64,000 nt of DNA from Buddleja alternifolia (lineage: Eukaryota; Streptophyta; Magnoliopsida; Lamiales; Scrophulariaceae): NCBI GenBank assembly GCA_019426215.1, contig CM033395.1, positions 2,730,746 to 2,794,745 of the forward strand, written 5' to 3'. Position 1 is the first letter of the stretch, and the number at the start of each line of letters is the position of its first letter. Both the position numbers and the translations under genes were made by a program. Shown in pieces: positions 1 through 12,386 of the stretch. The notes under the pieces are model-generated. The model was given only the letters and a program-made list of their open reading frames with translations, made no database searches and was not told the origin of the DNA.

Positions 1-2
1 CC

Positions 3-1929
3 TTGGTGGTAGCCTCTAGAAAGCTCAGACCTTATTTTCAGTCACACCCCATAGTGGTGCTCACCAACCGCCCTCTGAAAAGGATATAGACGAGCCCCGA
101 CATATCAAGAAGAATGTGAAGTGGGCAGTGGAGCTTAGTGAGCACGACATCAAATATCAGAGGAGGCTAGCCATCAAGGCACAAGTGTTAGCCGACTTCA
201 TGGTTGAGATGATGGAAGACGTGTTCGGCTGCTCCCTGCCAGCATGGATGTTGTTTGTAGATGGCTCTTCTACCCAAATAGGCAGTGGGGCGGGACTCAT
301 CTTCTAGAGTCCGCAAAGAGATTGGTTCAAGTATGCTTTAAGATTCGAATTTGGTGCTTCAAATAATGAAGTCGAGTATGAAGCATTGTTAGTAGGGGCC
401 AAACTAGCCCTCGCTGCTAGAGCAAAGAAATTGATAACCTATAGTGATTCACAATTGGCGGTCAATCAAGTAAATGGAACTTATGAGGTGAAGGGTGGAA
501 AATGACTCAATATCTCGCTCTCGCCCAAAACATGAGAGATCATCTTGAAGAATTCGACCTTAGGCAAATTCCGAGGGCTGAAAATGAAGTTCCCGACCAG
601 CTAGCTAAGCTAGATAGTTCGATAGCATCCATCGAAAATAGGAGGATAACCTTCATCACCTCCAGCAAAATGGAGGTAGAAAGAGGGGGCCTAGAAGTGT
701 TATGTGGGGAAGTTAAAGAACCTAGCTGGAAGGATGAAATAGTTGACTATATGGTGGCCGGTATAGTCTGCCTAACGACCCAAGGGATGCCAGGAGAGTC
801 AAGATGAGGGCCGCAAGATGTGTCATGATTGATGGCAAGCTGTACAACGAGGTTTTTCATAACCCTACTTAAAATGTCTAACTCCCGCCAGGGCGAATTA
901 CGTTTTGCGTGAAGTACATGAGGGATGTTGCGGTAATCACCTGGGAGGCAAAGCCCTAGCCACTAAAACATTGCGACAAGGATACTTCTGGTCGACTATG
1001 CTCAAAGATGCTCAAGACTTGGTGCGAAAATATAGGAGTTCTAAGGAGCACTCCAATATAGGTCACCTCCCAAGAGCCGACATGCGCCCATTAGAGAGTG
1101 CATGCCCCTTTGACATGTGGGGGCTAGACATAGTTTGACCTTTTCCCTTAGCCCCCGGGCAAAGAAAGTTCATGTTGGTAGTAGTAGATTATTTCACCAA
1201 GTGGGTGAAAGCCGGGCCATTGGCCAAGATATCCAAAAAGGAGGTGATGAAGTTCTTGTGAAAAAACATACTAACGCGCTTTGGACTTCCAAGATCCTTA
1301 GCTTCAGACAATGGCACCCAGTTTCAAGGAGTAAAGTAAAGAGAGTGGTGCTAAGAGTTAAACATAAAGCAGCACTTCACTTCTGTTAGCAACCCCCAAG
1401 CTAATGGACAGACAGAAGTCACCAACCGCACTGTGCTGCAACACTTGAAAACTAAGCTCAGAGAAGGAAAGGGCAATTGCGTGAATGAAATTCCAACAGT
1501 GCTATGGTCGTACCGCACTATGCCTAGATTCAGTACTGAGGAGACCCCCTTCAACTTAGTATATGGAGCTGAGGTCATAACCCCGGTAGAGATTGGAAAA
1601 AGGAGCTTAAGATTAAGCCAATATAGGATTACCCAAAATGAGCAACGCCAAAAGTAAGGCATAATGCCTCCGTGAGGGTGGCTAAGTACAAAGCAAGGAT
1701 GGCACATACTTACGACCCCCAGGTGCACCCCAGGGGTTTTATGGTGGGAGACTTAGTGCTAAGAAAGAGGGAGGCCACAGGCCCCATCGAAAAACTGGTG
1801 GCCAAATGGGAAGGCCCCTATAAAGTAACTGAGATAATTAACCCCAATACATACAAGTTGATCACCGCTAGGGGTAAAGAGGTACCACGTACTTGGAATT
1901 TATCAAACCTCAAAAGGTATTTTAGTTAG
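3..1929 (+). pseudogene. Ty3/gypsy pol remnant: RNase H and integrase
   Basis: Decayed polyprotein in shifting frames. Bases 3-300 encode the RT/RNase H junction (PYFQSHPIVVLT; later ADFMVEM) and the RNase H start (FVDGSS). RNase H continues through [10 protein letters not shown] and SDSQLAVNQ. Integrase follows: the zinc-binding region near 905 (HEGCCGNHLGGKAL), the catalytic core (DMWGLDIV at ~1118, ASDNGTQF at ~1306, NPQANGQTEVTNR at ~1393) and the C-terminal domain (GDLVLRKR, KWEGPYKV) ending KRYFS at 1929. In-frame stops occur at about 90, 305, 1136, 1258 and 1337, with frame changes near 100, 500, 1340 and 1660. It cannot make a working enzyme. Family assignment is secure; the Tat-like lineage is probable. 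Confidence 0.9.
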
Positions 1930-2738
1930 TTATTTCAGCTAAAAGATATATTATTTCGCTATAACTTTTAATACATTTTGACGATGGTCAAAGGCCAAAC
2001 CTATGTTTGAGCGCTAGTAGCACCCCCTGTTTTTAATATTAATTATTTATACAATTTGCCAATATAGTTGGGAATGGAACATATCTAAATGACCCCATGG
2101 AGCTAGAAAAGTCTCCAATAGAGGCATTATCATAATACTCACGACCCCTAATAGAGGTCAATATGGGTAGAACAAGAAGAATCCCCTGAGCCACCAAGGA
2201 CTTGAACGAGGATAGTCCACTTGATAATCCTTCCAGTAATACCGAGAGAGGTTGAGGAACCAAGAAATGATCTCCCCCCTCCCACTAAGGTTCTGGAGTG
2301 AGATTATAAAAATAAAATACATAGGAGGTAACTCACTCCTCCACTTATAAAGAAAAAAAAAAGGGGGTGGTTACTAATCACGAACTAAGCCACTTATTCA
2401 AAACAAATAAGTAACTAACCCCTCACAAACTACTCCTAGTTTCTCTTTACAACAAAGGAAAAAACTAAGGAGTGAAGGGCATATATACGTGATGGCTAAA
2501 AATCCACCCACCAAGTTAAATTATGGGGGTAGGAAAAAAGCTAAATCCACCCACCAAGTCAAATCATGGGGATAGGAAAAAACAAGTAAGACTTAAGCTG
2601 TGATAAGTCAAGAGCAATAAGCAAGAAAAAAATAATAGTCTTACAAAGCATGAATAGTCTTAAGATAGTCTTACAATAGCTGAATTAACAAAAGCAATAA
2701 AGGCTAACTAAGATAATAAGCCACAATGGCACTATGTG
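1930..2738 (+). other. Spacer between gypsy pol and antisense ORF
   Basis: About 800 bases without a convincing coding frame, lying between the integrase stop and the 3' end of the antisense ORF. This is the normal place for the 3' untranslated spacer of Tat-like elements. The only internal structure I see is a two-copy direct repeat at 2495-2582 and A-rich runs around 2345-2365. Confidence 0.5.
2495..2582 (+). repeat. Two-copy direct repeat, ~43 bp unit
   Basis: Two adjacent near-identical units (2495-2539 and 2540-2582), each containing CCACCCACCAAGT followed by AAATYATGGGG and a short A run. They differ by a few substitutions and a two-base indel. It looks like a local duplication in the gypsy spacer; no function is evident. 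Confidence 0.8.
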
Positions 2739-3321
2739 CTAATGACTAGCTACCATGAGGAGGGCCGTCACCACACCCTCCAACACGGGACATGCCTTCC
2801 TCATCGCTGTCATCGACAACTCTCTTATATATCCATAAAAAGTCATCATGGGGATAGCGACCACTCTCCCTAAGAGCACAACGACACTGTCAAGCTGTCC
2901 TTTCCATGAAACCGAGGGCAATATCATACGCCTTCTTGCTACACTCATTAAGAAACTCGGTGCTAGCCTGGAACTCATTCACCGCCTACTCCTCGGTGTC
3001 TTCCAAAGTTTTCTTACCAACACTCGAGCTAAGAAAGCTTTGGCCACAAGAGATCTCCTTCTTGAGATCTTCATTGGTAGCCTCAACTTTAGAGGATTTT
3101 GAAAGAAGTTTCTTATCCTTATTCGAACAATCGTTCAACTTTCCCATGAAATGCTCATAGTAAAGACGAAGGTGATGGGACATTTGGATTAGCTAAAATA
3201 GCAGAGGCAAAAATACCTTGTATAAATAAATGCTCATAAAAGTAAAAAAAACATCGAAGCAAAAATAAAATGAAACTCACCCGACCCTCACCAGCGGAGA
3301 TTTCCTCGTCAAGTTGATCCG
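2739..3321 (-). pseudogene. Antisense ORF of the Tat-like element, 3' part
   Basis: Minus-strand coding remnant. One exon lies about 2739-3210 and begins after an acceptor-like TATTTTAG. It encodes a charged, Lys/Glu-rich coiled-coil-like stretch (KLNDCSNKDKKLLSKSSK, then ATNEDLKKEI) and is broken by in-frame stops near 2999 and 2892. A preceding short exon (about 3287-3321) ends at a donor-like GGTGAGT at ~3286. Joined to the piece at 17560-18646 across the Athila-1 insertion, the frame stays open over the junction, so both pieces belong to one spliced antisense gene. Such ORFs are known in Tat-lineage elements; their function is unknown. Confidence 0.6.
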
Positions 3322-3326
3322 TCGGT
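3322..3326. repeat. Target-site duplication of Athila-1, left copy
   Basis: TCGGT directly before the LTR start TGATAGAG. The right partner at 17555-17559 is TCGGC, a one-base (transition) mismatch. A 5 bp duplication is expected for Ty3/gypsy integration. Confidence 0.7.
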
Positions 3327-3654
3327 TGATAGAGTGTGAATTTATATGTTTTAGAGCCTCATATTTATTGGATTTATATTGGTTTATGCATGATTTATAC
3401 CACATATGCTTTTAATTTGTGTGCTTATCAAGTAAAGCTGGAAAATCACTGCAATTGAGGAATAACGCACGAAAACACCGAATTTATGTATTTTTAGAGG
3501 CCGAATTTGAGAAAGTTTCCTTCAAAAAAGTTGTATATCTCTGTGTTATATTCATGTGGCAACTTGAATCATCTAAATCGGAGGTCTGTGGAAAACGTTA
3601 TGAAGGAAACAAGATTTATGCGCTGAAATACAAGAAAACGGCTGATTCTATCTG

Positions 3655-3745
3655 TCACGCTTGTGCGTGGCTTGATGTACGCCCGTACGTAGCTTGATGC
3701 ACGCTTGTACGTGGCTTGACTCACTCCTGTGCATGGTTAACCATC
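3655..3745 (+). promoter_or_regulatory. Tandem repeats upstream of the Athila-1 LTR TATA box
   Basis: About four degenerate ~22 bp units around TGNRCGTGGCTTGATGCACGC, placed 60-150 bases upstream of the TATA box. The 3' LTR has the same array at 6862-6950. Position and repetition suggest a U3 enhancer, which is inference. Confidence 0.6.
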
Positions 3746-3805
3746 TCTATCACGTCCCTGCGCCACTTCATCCACGCCTGGGCGCCAGAACCCCTATTTT
3801 TGAGC

Positions 3806-3815
3806 TCTATAAGTA
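3806..3815 (+). promoter_or_regulatory. TATA box of Athila-1 5' LTR
   Basis: GAGCTCTATAAGTACAAAC; the 3' LTR has the more canonical TATAAATA at 7019-7026 in the same context. It probably drives full-length retroelement RNA starting ~30 bases downstream. Confidence 0.65.
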
Positions 3816-4776
3816 CAAACTCAAGGGGAATGAAGAAAAAAGCTTTGGGGCTCGGTTTTTAGGACCTTTTGGGACTAAAACTACCCATATACATCATATT
3901 TTGAAGGACAAAGAAGGAGGATTAGCAAAGGATTGAAGCCTTCAACTTGATTTCATCATTAACCAAGTGTATTAGGGAGTTTTTCATTGCTTTCATTATA
4001 TATTTGTCTATGAATATATACATGTTTGCTTTAGATTTTCTTGTACCATTGATGATGAACTAGATGTATAAGACTAAGGCCATGTGAAGGCCTATTTGTG
4101 AAGTATCTATATAATATTTGTTTGATTGAATCAATTCATGTGTTGCTATGTGTTGTGAATTTGTATTTGTTCTACTTACATGTGCTTGATCACCATGTGT
4201 TCGATAAGTTGCCTAGGTGAATGTTTCGAGAGAAAATTGATCTAGGGTGCATGAGATTCACAACATAATTCGTAAACAATGAGGAATTGCCCGTTAAGTG
4301 ACAAACGGTAGAGATTCCCGGATGTAGTTAGCCGGATTAATCAGGGAAAATTCTAGAGCTTGAATGCATGATTGTTGGTTAGATTCTCGGATAGAGATAT
4401 TTTGAGGACGGTCAATTAGTCATAGGATTATTATTGCCGAGACATCGAGTAGTAATTATTTAAGGAACTTTCCACCATCGCAACATAGGTCTGATGATTC
4501 GACAACTCACGTTATAAAGATATTGTATCAAATTGAGCCCTAACATGAGCCTTAGTCATCTTTAACACTTGAAGTTTCAATCTATTGCTCCTCTTTACTT
4601 TTGTTGTCTACACATTCATTCCATTTCAACCTTTAGTTTAAGCATTTATCTACAAGTCTAAAACTAAAATACAAGTCCCTGTGGTTCGACATCCGGACTT
4701 AATTGTCCACTTTATAACTACACACGACCAGTCCACTTGCTGGGCAAACACGTGACGTTCTAGCGTGTCAAGTTTT

Positions 4777-4794
4777 TGGCGCCGTTGCCGGGGA
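4777..4794 (+). promoter_or_regulatory. Primer binding site, tRNA-Asp type
   Basis: TGGCGCCGTTGCCGGGGA is an exact complement of the 3' end of plant tRNA-Asp(GUC) and lies six bases after the LTR end. This is the classic Athila PBS. Confidence 0.9.
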
Positions 4795-6537
4795 CTTCTT
4801 TATTTTAGTTTTTTATTTTATTGTACATATTTGGTTTTTCCTTGAGCCGATTGGGTAAAGTCAAGCTAATGACTTTAAACAAGCGCTTCTTGGGAGGCAA
4901 CCCAAGTTTGTAAGTTTTCTTTTCTTTTTACTTTCGTTTTTGTTTTGTTTTGTTTGTTTCTTTTTGTTATGTTCAAGCATACACTTTTGGCATGCTTCTG
5001 TTTGTGGCTTGATGGTTTTGTCTTGTGAGTACATGATATGCAGTAGCCGAGTTTTGCATTGGAGATCTTCATTGTGGATCTGAGCTTTGAGCGGAGTTCA
5101 CGTGATTAAGGTTTGCTTTTCAGCATCCTTGTTGTAAGTACTCTAGTTTAACCCCTTTTGAGTGTGTATGATTGAGTCAACATTGAAGGCAATGTTGAGT
5201 TTAAGTGTGGGGGGAGTATCTATGTGTCATGTGATCTTGTTTCTGGCTCAAGTTTGGGGGAACTATTGCTATTGCGTATGTTTTGTACTAATTTTTGTGA
5301 AAATTCAACCATAACAAAAAAAATTAGTTCTAGGATGTTAGCTTGCCAATTGGTGTGATTAGACTTGAGAACTCGAGACAATGGCATGATATCTTGTATA
5401 TTTCTATTAATGGTCTAAAATGTAAATGTACACATCTTGGTTATGCTCATTTCAACCTTAGTTGAGAATCAATCTTCCTTAGATGATACACGTTGCACAT
5501 AAGTCAAAGGTAGAGGGTTTGAAAAGGGTTCCCCAGCTTGAGACATGTGAGGAGCACCCCCGGATATATTAACCTAGATTTTTTTTCATATGGTTTTGAG
5601 ATAATTAGTTGCTCAAGGGTTCATAATTGAGTTCTATGAATAAATGATTCAGCTGAGATTGGTATGACCTGGAAAATTCGGTCAGGCCAACGAGTATTGG
5701 AGGTCATCAAAGTACCATTTCTTTTATACTATACTCGTTGAGCTAATTTGAGCTTTGCTCAAGCCAATTGGGAATCAATTGAATAAAAGACCTCGTTCTA
5801 TTTTGTGGCCTTTGCCACTCGGGTGATTAAATTCGTAGGAGTGTCTTAAAACTTAGCACCCTAAAACCGTCTGGTTTGGGAGTTGTTGACCCAAAGCCCG
5901 TTATATGTGTGGCAAAGAAGATCTAAAGTGGTAGAACATAGCACGAGGCCTTATGTGGTTATAAGCTTAAATCGTTCAGAGCGTGAAATGTCAAATGTAA
6001 AGTGAATGGAAATGAGCACAATTTAACCTTAAAGTTGTCTATGATCCGATGAGCTTTATGACCTATCAAAAGTTGGTAGATACGGGGAATGTTTCCGAGC
6101 ATGGTAGAGGTGCCTTTCGATCATAATGCCTTAGATATTATCCCACTACACCCTTTGAAAATTGGTTCGATTCCAGGTGTTGAATGTACATTGTTTTCAT
6201 TTGTGTACATTTTGTTGACCTTTATTGTCACTTGATTCATGCCATTGTATCATAGTTCTTATTTCAAGTTGTCTCGGTTGGTTTGAGCCTAGCATTCTTC
6301 GATTTTGTGGGTATATCGTATGCAAACCCTCACAAGACTAAAACTCATCCTTTGAGGTAACTCAAAGGTTTAAAGGCTTGTGGCACATGCTAAGTGCAAT
6401 CGCTTACTCCACGAAAGTGATGTTATTCTTTTTCATTTTTGTTTTTGCAATTGTCCCTCTTTGGTTGATGTTTATTGATCATTTATTCTATGCTTTATCA
6501 TTGATCGAGGACGATCATTGGGTAAGTCTAGGGGTGT
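4795..6537 (+). other. Non-coding internal region of Athila-1
   Basis: No coding domain. A motif CTTGGGAGGCAACCCAAG (~4888-4905) occurs also at ~22505-22535 just downstream of gag-protease in Athila-2 (opposite orientation). Further homology to the 3' non-coding part of Athila-2 follows (for example GTTTAAGTGTGGGGGG at ~5199). The region is therefore the Athila 3' untranslated part joined to the PBS by a large deletion. The purine-rich TCTAGGGGTGT just before 6538 is the presumed polypurine tract. Confidence 0.75.
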
Positions 6538-7882
6538 TGATAGAGTGTGAATTTATATGTTTTAGAGCCTCATATTTATTGGATTTATATTGTTTTATGG
6601 ATGATTTATACCACATATGCGTTTAATTTGTGTGCTTATCAAGTAAAGGTGGAAAATCACTGCAATTCAGGAATAACGCACGAAAAAATCAAATTTATGT
6701 ATTTTTAGAGGCGGAATTTGAGAACGTTTCCTTCAACAAAGTTGTATATCTCTGTGTTATATTCACATGGAAACTTGAATCATCCAAATCGGGAGTGTGT
6801 GGAAAATTTTATGAAAGAAACAATATTGCTGCATTGAAATACAAGAAAACGGTTGATTCTGTCTGTCACGCCTGTGCGTGGCTTGATGCACACCCGTACG
6901 TGGCTTGATGCACGCCTGTACGTGGCTTGACTCACGCCTGTGTGTGGTTAACCGCCTCTATCACGCCCCTGCGCCACTTCATCCATGCCTGGGCGCCGGA
7001 ACCCTTGTTTTTGAGCTCTATAAATACAAACTCAAGGGGAATGAAGAAAAAATCTTTGGGGCTCGATTTTTAGGACCTTTTGAGACTAAAACTACCCATA
7101 TACATCATATTTTGGAGGACAAAAAAAGAGGATTAGCAAAGGATTGAAGCCTTCAACTTGATTTCATCATCAACCAAGTGTATTAGGGAGTTTTTGATTG
7201 CTTTCATTATATATTTGTCTATGAATATATACATGTTTGCTTTAGATTTTCTTGTACCATTGGTGATGAACTAGATCTATAAGACTAAGGCCATGTGAAG
7301 GTCTATTTGTGAAGTATCTATAAAATATTTGTTTGATTGAATCAATTCATGTGTTGTGAATTTGTATTTGTTCTACTTACATGTGCTTGATCACCATGTG
7401 TTCGATAAGTTGCTTAGGTGAATGTTTCGAGAGAAAATTGATCTAGGGTGCATGAGATTCACAACATAATTCGTAAACAATGAGGACTTGCCCGTTAAGT
7501 GACAAACGGTAGAGATTCCCGAATGCAGTTAGCCGGATTAATCCTGGGAAATTCTAGAGCTTGAATGCATGATTGTTGGTTAGATTCTCTGATCAAGATA
7601 TTTTGAGGACCGTCAATTAATCATAGGATTATTATTGCCGAGACATCGGGTAGTAATTATTTAAGGAACTTTCCACCATCTCAACATAGGTCTAATGATC
7701 GATAACTCACGTTATAAAGATGTTATAAAGATATTGTATCAAATTGAGCCCTAACATGCGCCTTAGTCGTCTTTAACACTTGAAGTTTCAATCTATTGCT
7801 CCTCTTTACTTTTGTTCTCTACACGTTCATTCCATTTCAACCTTTAGTTTAAGCATTTATTTACAAGTCTAAAACTAAAATA
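6538..7882 (+). repeat. Athila-1 3' LTR, left part
   Basis: Matches the 5' LTR from its first base through ...AAACTAAAATA, where the CACTA transposon is inserted. It holds the same tandem repeats (6862-6950) and a TATA box (7019-7026). Confidence 0.9.
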
Positions 7883-7900
7883 CACTACTACAGAAAAGGC

Positions 7901-8250
7901 TTGTTACAACGGTTTTTTTTTCACTATTACAGCGGTTTTAACCGCTGTAATACGTATCGCTGTAATTGGTAAGTTCCATATTACAACGGTTTTTAACCGC
8001 TGTAAAATACGACATATTACAGCGGTTCCTTTCCGAACCGCTGTAATAGTCATGTTTTTTTACAGCGGTTCGTTTATGAACCGCTGTAAAAAACCAACGT
8101 ATTACAGCGGTTCCGAAAGGAAACGCTGTAATAGTTGACCTGTTATAGCGGTTCGTTTACGAACCGCTGTAACAGGTCACCATTTTTTTTAATTAAAATT
8201 ATTTTTTTAATTCTGTTACAGCGGTTCGTTATTGAACCGCTGTAACAGTT
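7901..8250. repeat. CACTA subterminal repeat array, left
   Basis: Head-to-head repeats of the 11-13 base motif TTACAGCGGTT and its complement AACCGCTGTAA, mostly arranged as short hairpins with 4-14 base loops. Subterminal arrays of this kind are the binding sites of the smaller transposase (TNP1/TnpA) in CACTA elements; the motif itself is specific to this family. Confidence 0.85.
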
Positions 8251-8496
8251 GAGTTTTTTTTTTGTTTTTTTTATTATAATTTCAGCTAGCTCTATCCTTC
8301 GCAAAAGCTCAAAATTCAAATCACATAAAACAAACCAATTGCTCAACAGAAACAACAAATTAAAATCCTAAATTAATTTCATTCACGAAATAATAATCTC
8401 CAATAATTACAAATGATAACGAGTTTAATTTACAATAAACCAATATAAACTAATCACCACTTTTAAATCAAATAAAAATTTACAATAATTTACAAC

Positions 8497-11400
8497 TTAC
8501 ACCGCCGGCATATCAAAAGCGCATTTAAAAATGTATTGTGCCAATTCAGAACGTGCTTCATCAAGTTGCTCTATAGTGTAAGTGGCGTACTGACAATCAG
8601 CAAAGTACTGCAAGACAAATATTAAAATCCAACAAAAATGTTTAATAACTTAAAAGGGACATTAGAATTTGATTAATATTAATTAGGATTATGCATACCG
8701 TCGGTGGGATTATAGATTCTCCGTGTCTAATAATATCGTTCATGAATTTCATGACGAAGAAGCCACAATCTATATCATTTAATTGAATGGGGCACTACAA
8801 ATTAAATTCAAATCAAAATTGTATTAGAACAAATAACTTTTATACGAATAATTTCTTGAAACTATAATTAAAATAATATAATTACCCTAACCTTTATACA
8901 ACTCCATTTACAGGCCTTGTTTTTTGATTTGATCTTTTGGTTGTTGTTATTTGCTCGAAACATCAACACAGCGCTGTTGAAAATATCAAAAAACAAGGAA
9001 ATATGTCAATATCAAGCAAATATATATATATGAAATCTAGTTATAATATATATACTTTAAACTTAATATTAAATATAATGCACATTTAATTGAATGATAA
9101 AACTTACTGATTGATCATATCTTTCATATCACGTCGGTTATTTGGATCACCGTCGTACACAGAATCCAAATAATAAACGATCTCTTGAATTGGATCAATC
9201 ACGAGCAACAACCAATGCCCCCTAATCAGCATATTCAAAAGATAGATTTATAATTAGTTATCCCTACGTAACAAATTTTTGACATGTGAACAATGTCTCT
9301 TTAGTAGCTCACCCGGAGTTGTAAGGTGCAATAAACAATTTCCCCTCCCGCTGTGCACTAGCTATCGTAGTATTTGCTATATATTGCGATTGGTCAACAC
9401 GCTGGGGAGTAATTCCTGCTCCTGCAGATATAGAATGTGGGCTAAGGAACCCGAATTTATTTTGTTTTTGTTCGAGGACCACGTGATTAACCCACAAACA
9501 CCTACAATTAAGCATAAAATAAATTTGTGTCACAAAAATAAACATAGTTCAAATTACTTCAGTAAAATAATTTAATTAAAAACTTACGTAGTTGTTAATT
9601 AATATTTAAAAACTTACTTGATGTAAGCAGAAATGATAGAGGCTCCTATCTGTTGTTTATGCAGAAAGTGACCGATCTCCTCCCGCCCAATATATTCTGG
9701 AAAGGGGATATTGAAGATTTCCACGGGCATGTCTATCCGGATAGTATTTTCAGCAGCCATCATCTGAAAGAACCTATCAAGAACTGCAAGTGAATGAGGG
9801 CGTACTGGAGCAGGAGGGTTGGCCACTAGAGAAGGAGGGTTGGCCACTAGAGGTGTATTTTTGACATGTGAGTGCTTCGTCGTCGCTGATTTACTTTTTC
9901 CTACTGATGATTTGGATTTTCCGCGAGACTAGAAGCAAAAGAATTCAAAACGTGGGCGTTATCAATGAAAGTATATTTATTAACATTAAACAATTGTTAT
10001 AATTTATTAATGACTAGCTATTAATAATTACGTACCGATGCATCACTGACAATGACAAGACTTTTAGGCCAAGCAACCATGTATCCCACAGCCTCGGATA
10101 CTGTGAACACTCCTTCATCATCGAGAGGGACTGGTAGGGGTGCAACATCTTCAATTGCAATGTCAATCGTCACTTTCACGAGGTGGGAGGCTAATGGACA
10201 TGTATGCAATGTTCTATCCTCTGGTCGATTGTACATTTTTCCTCTAGCCACCAAACGATAAGACGGTGTAGTAAGTGCTAATTGACACTGCAAGACATCC
10301 TATATATATATATATATATATACCATTATATTAGAAAATTTTGTATATTATACAGAAATATAGGATTTGAAAGTCACGTTATCACTAAACAAATTCATAT
10401 CATTAATTACCTGAGGTAGGTTTTTCACTTCTGGGCAGCTATCTTTCAAAGAAACCGTCTCTTCTGTATGTGGCTGCTGCGACGCAGACGCCCTATGCTC
10501 GTCAAACTCGCGTCGCAATTCTAATAGTGATTGAGTGAGCATTTGAACCGTGCCTTGCAAGCTATCAATCACCGCATTTTTTGAAGGCTTTGAATCCGAA
10601 AAGTAATCTTTTTGTGATACCCCAAAGCCTACACCCCTAACTCGACCCGCATGCTCCTTCTTTTTAAGAGCTAAAGCCAGTGTATCATCGTGGGTCCTCT
10701 CGGGTCCACTATGGCTACCCTCCTGTGATAAGCTTTCCTGTAATAATACATTTAAAAAATACAAAAATTTAGGGAAATTTGTTATTTTAAAATTATTTTT
10801 AAAAAAACATACAACATACTATATAACTAAAATTGCAAATAACTCACAATTGATTCCACTACTCTTTTAACATTGGCATTATCAATGTTGTTCTGGCTGT
10901 TAGAATGTGCAACCCTCCACACTAGTGCTCGTGTCACCTCTGTGACATCTGACCCAGCATCCTTTCTTTTTTGCTTCTATATAAGAAAATTTGCAAGGAA
11001 ATAAATTTGATTAGGAAATTTGTAATTAAGGAAATTTGATTAGAAAATTTGTAAGGAAATTTGATTAGAATTAAAACTTGTAACGAACTACGTACCTCAG
11101 TATGCTCCAGTTGAGCATATCCAAGACGTGATGCCCTGTAAGGATATTCAGGGTCCTTTGCTCTTTCAGAATTGTCCTTACGTAGTTGCTATTCATTATA
11201 TAATCAAGGCATTAGTCAATGTATATAGTTTTAAATAAATTAAAATGAAACCATAAATTAAAATAATTACCTTAAAATAATCACTTTGGCGTATTTTTAC
11301 AAATTCTGTCCAGTCTTCTTGAGAAATACGATATTTTTCGGGTGGGCTTGAATTAATGTTCCCATCATCATCCTCTACCCAGATTCTGCTCAAGTAGCTC

Positions 11401-11841
11401 CTATAATTTCAAGCTAGCTTCCCAGCCTCGGCTAAGACGAATTTCTGTCTACTTTCGTCAATATCAAAGGCCAACTATAAAAACAAACAATAAAGTATAT
11501 ACAAAATTATAATTTAGACAAAAAAAAAACTACATTTACCAATTAAAAACATAATATATATATAATAACTAACTTACAGCTATTTCATTCCAAATGGCAT
11601 ATTTTATTGCTGCAGAGACATGTCGCCAATCATTAATAGTAATAGGGACCCTGTCACGAGCTATCACCCCAATGTAACCAACAAAATTTGATTTATTTGG
11701 GTCAACTGGCTGACCATACTCGTTCCAACCAACTTGTAGCTTTATGCCTTTACTTTTGGCATTTATTACTTTCTTCATTGCTGTAATACCTCTACGTATC
11801 TCATTTTCAACATTTTTGTTTGCATCACCTCTAGAATCCAT
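8497..11841 (-). pseudogene. CACTA TNP1-like protein with C-terminal Ulp1 (C48) protease domain
   Basis: Multi-exon gene read right to left. Apparent exons lie near 11841-11579, 11473-11273, 11188-11099, 10978-10855, 10740-10408, 10290-10034, 9930-9620, 9500-9310, 9222-9120, ~8985-8895, ~8795-8700 and 8608-8497. The N-terminal part fits plant transposase family 24 (GWNEYGQPV, then VPITINDWRHV) and carries the GRVRGVGFGV motif. The middle fits the DUF8039 type (SEAVGYMVAWPKSLV). The end is a Ulp1-like cysteine protease: HWLLLVIDP supplies His, YYLDS supplies Asp, PIQLNDIDCGFF supplies Gln and Cys. A TGA stop near 11417 (LA*NYRSY, probably CGA to TGA) breaks it. The ATG at 11841 is the likely start; a further upstream exon at ~12196-12132 (RYRIPPQSPSSPP) is possible. 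Confidence 0.8.
10301..10322. repeat. TA microsatellite
   Basis: Eleven TA dinucleotides, within a presumed intron of the TNP1-like gene. Confidence 0.9.
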
Positions 11842-11934
11842 CTACAAGATTTCAAAAGTGAAAAATACAGAAGTTAGATTCATATACCAAATATATAAAT
11901 AGTGCTAATTAAGAAATGCTCATAATTCTAGAAA

Positions 11935-12100
11935 AAATTCAGCAGAGTAACGACGGAAAAAAATCTACCAAGTTCTCGACTTAATCTTCCCCCCAACCTT
12001 GCAACCACCAAAACTCAAATATTTCAACAACAACAAACGCAAACAAATATATATGTATTAATCACATCATTAACTAGTTGGATCATATAAATCACATCCA
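11935..12100 (-). promoter_or_regulatory. Leader homologous to the one upstream of the TNP2-like gene
   Basis: This stretch, ~95-260 bases upstream of the ATG at 11841, shares GAGTAACGACG, CTCGACTTAATCTTCCC and TAGTTGGATCA-type blocks in the same order with 15753-15985 upstream of the ATG at 15664. Equal distance from both starts suggests a duplicated promoter or leader serving both genes. Confidence 0.6.
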
Positions 12101-12386
12101 AAAGTACAAAACGAAATATTGATAAGCTTACATTGGTGGTGGTCGTCGTGGTAGTGGCGGAGAAGAGGGTGACTGTGGTGGTATACGGTATCGACCTACA
12201 AAAACAAAAAAATACAAAAGTTAGTGTAACTCATTCACTAATATAATATTACAAGCGTTCAAATAATTATCAAATAAGTTCAAATAAAATTTACACTTAA
12301 ATTGCATACTTAACAAAAGAGTTCAAATAAGTTACTCATATAATTATCAAATACTCATATAATTATCTAATAAGTTCTAATACCTT

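Larger units (their letters stand above)
3327..4770 (+). repeat. Athila-1 5' LTR
   Basis: Begins TGATAGAGTG and ends AGCGTGTCA, followed one base later by the PBS region. It is nearly identical to the sequence from 6538 onward. It contains tandem GC-rich repeats (3655-3745) and a TATA box (~3808). The small ORFs in it (3419-3936) have no recognisable content and are treated as noise. Confidence 0.92.

Noticed and set aside
1351..1728. 125-codon minus-strand ORF
   Set aside because: Antisense shadow of the gypsy integrase remnant; no recognisable content.
3419..3936. Two adjacent plus-strand ORFs, repeated at 6630-7147
   Set aside because: Lie within the Athila-1 LTRs, overlap the TATA region, and have no domain content; conserved only because the LTRs are copies.
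6378..6626. 82-codon hydrophobic ORF
   Set aside because: Spans the internal/LTR boundary of Athila-1; hydrophobicity reflects T-rich DNA.
7901..8250. Regular repeats that could suggest a CRISPR-like array
   Set aside because: Motifs are inverted pairs with short A/T loops inside CACTA ends in plant DNA; they are transposase binding sites.
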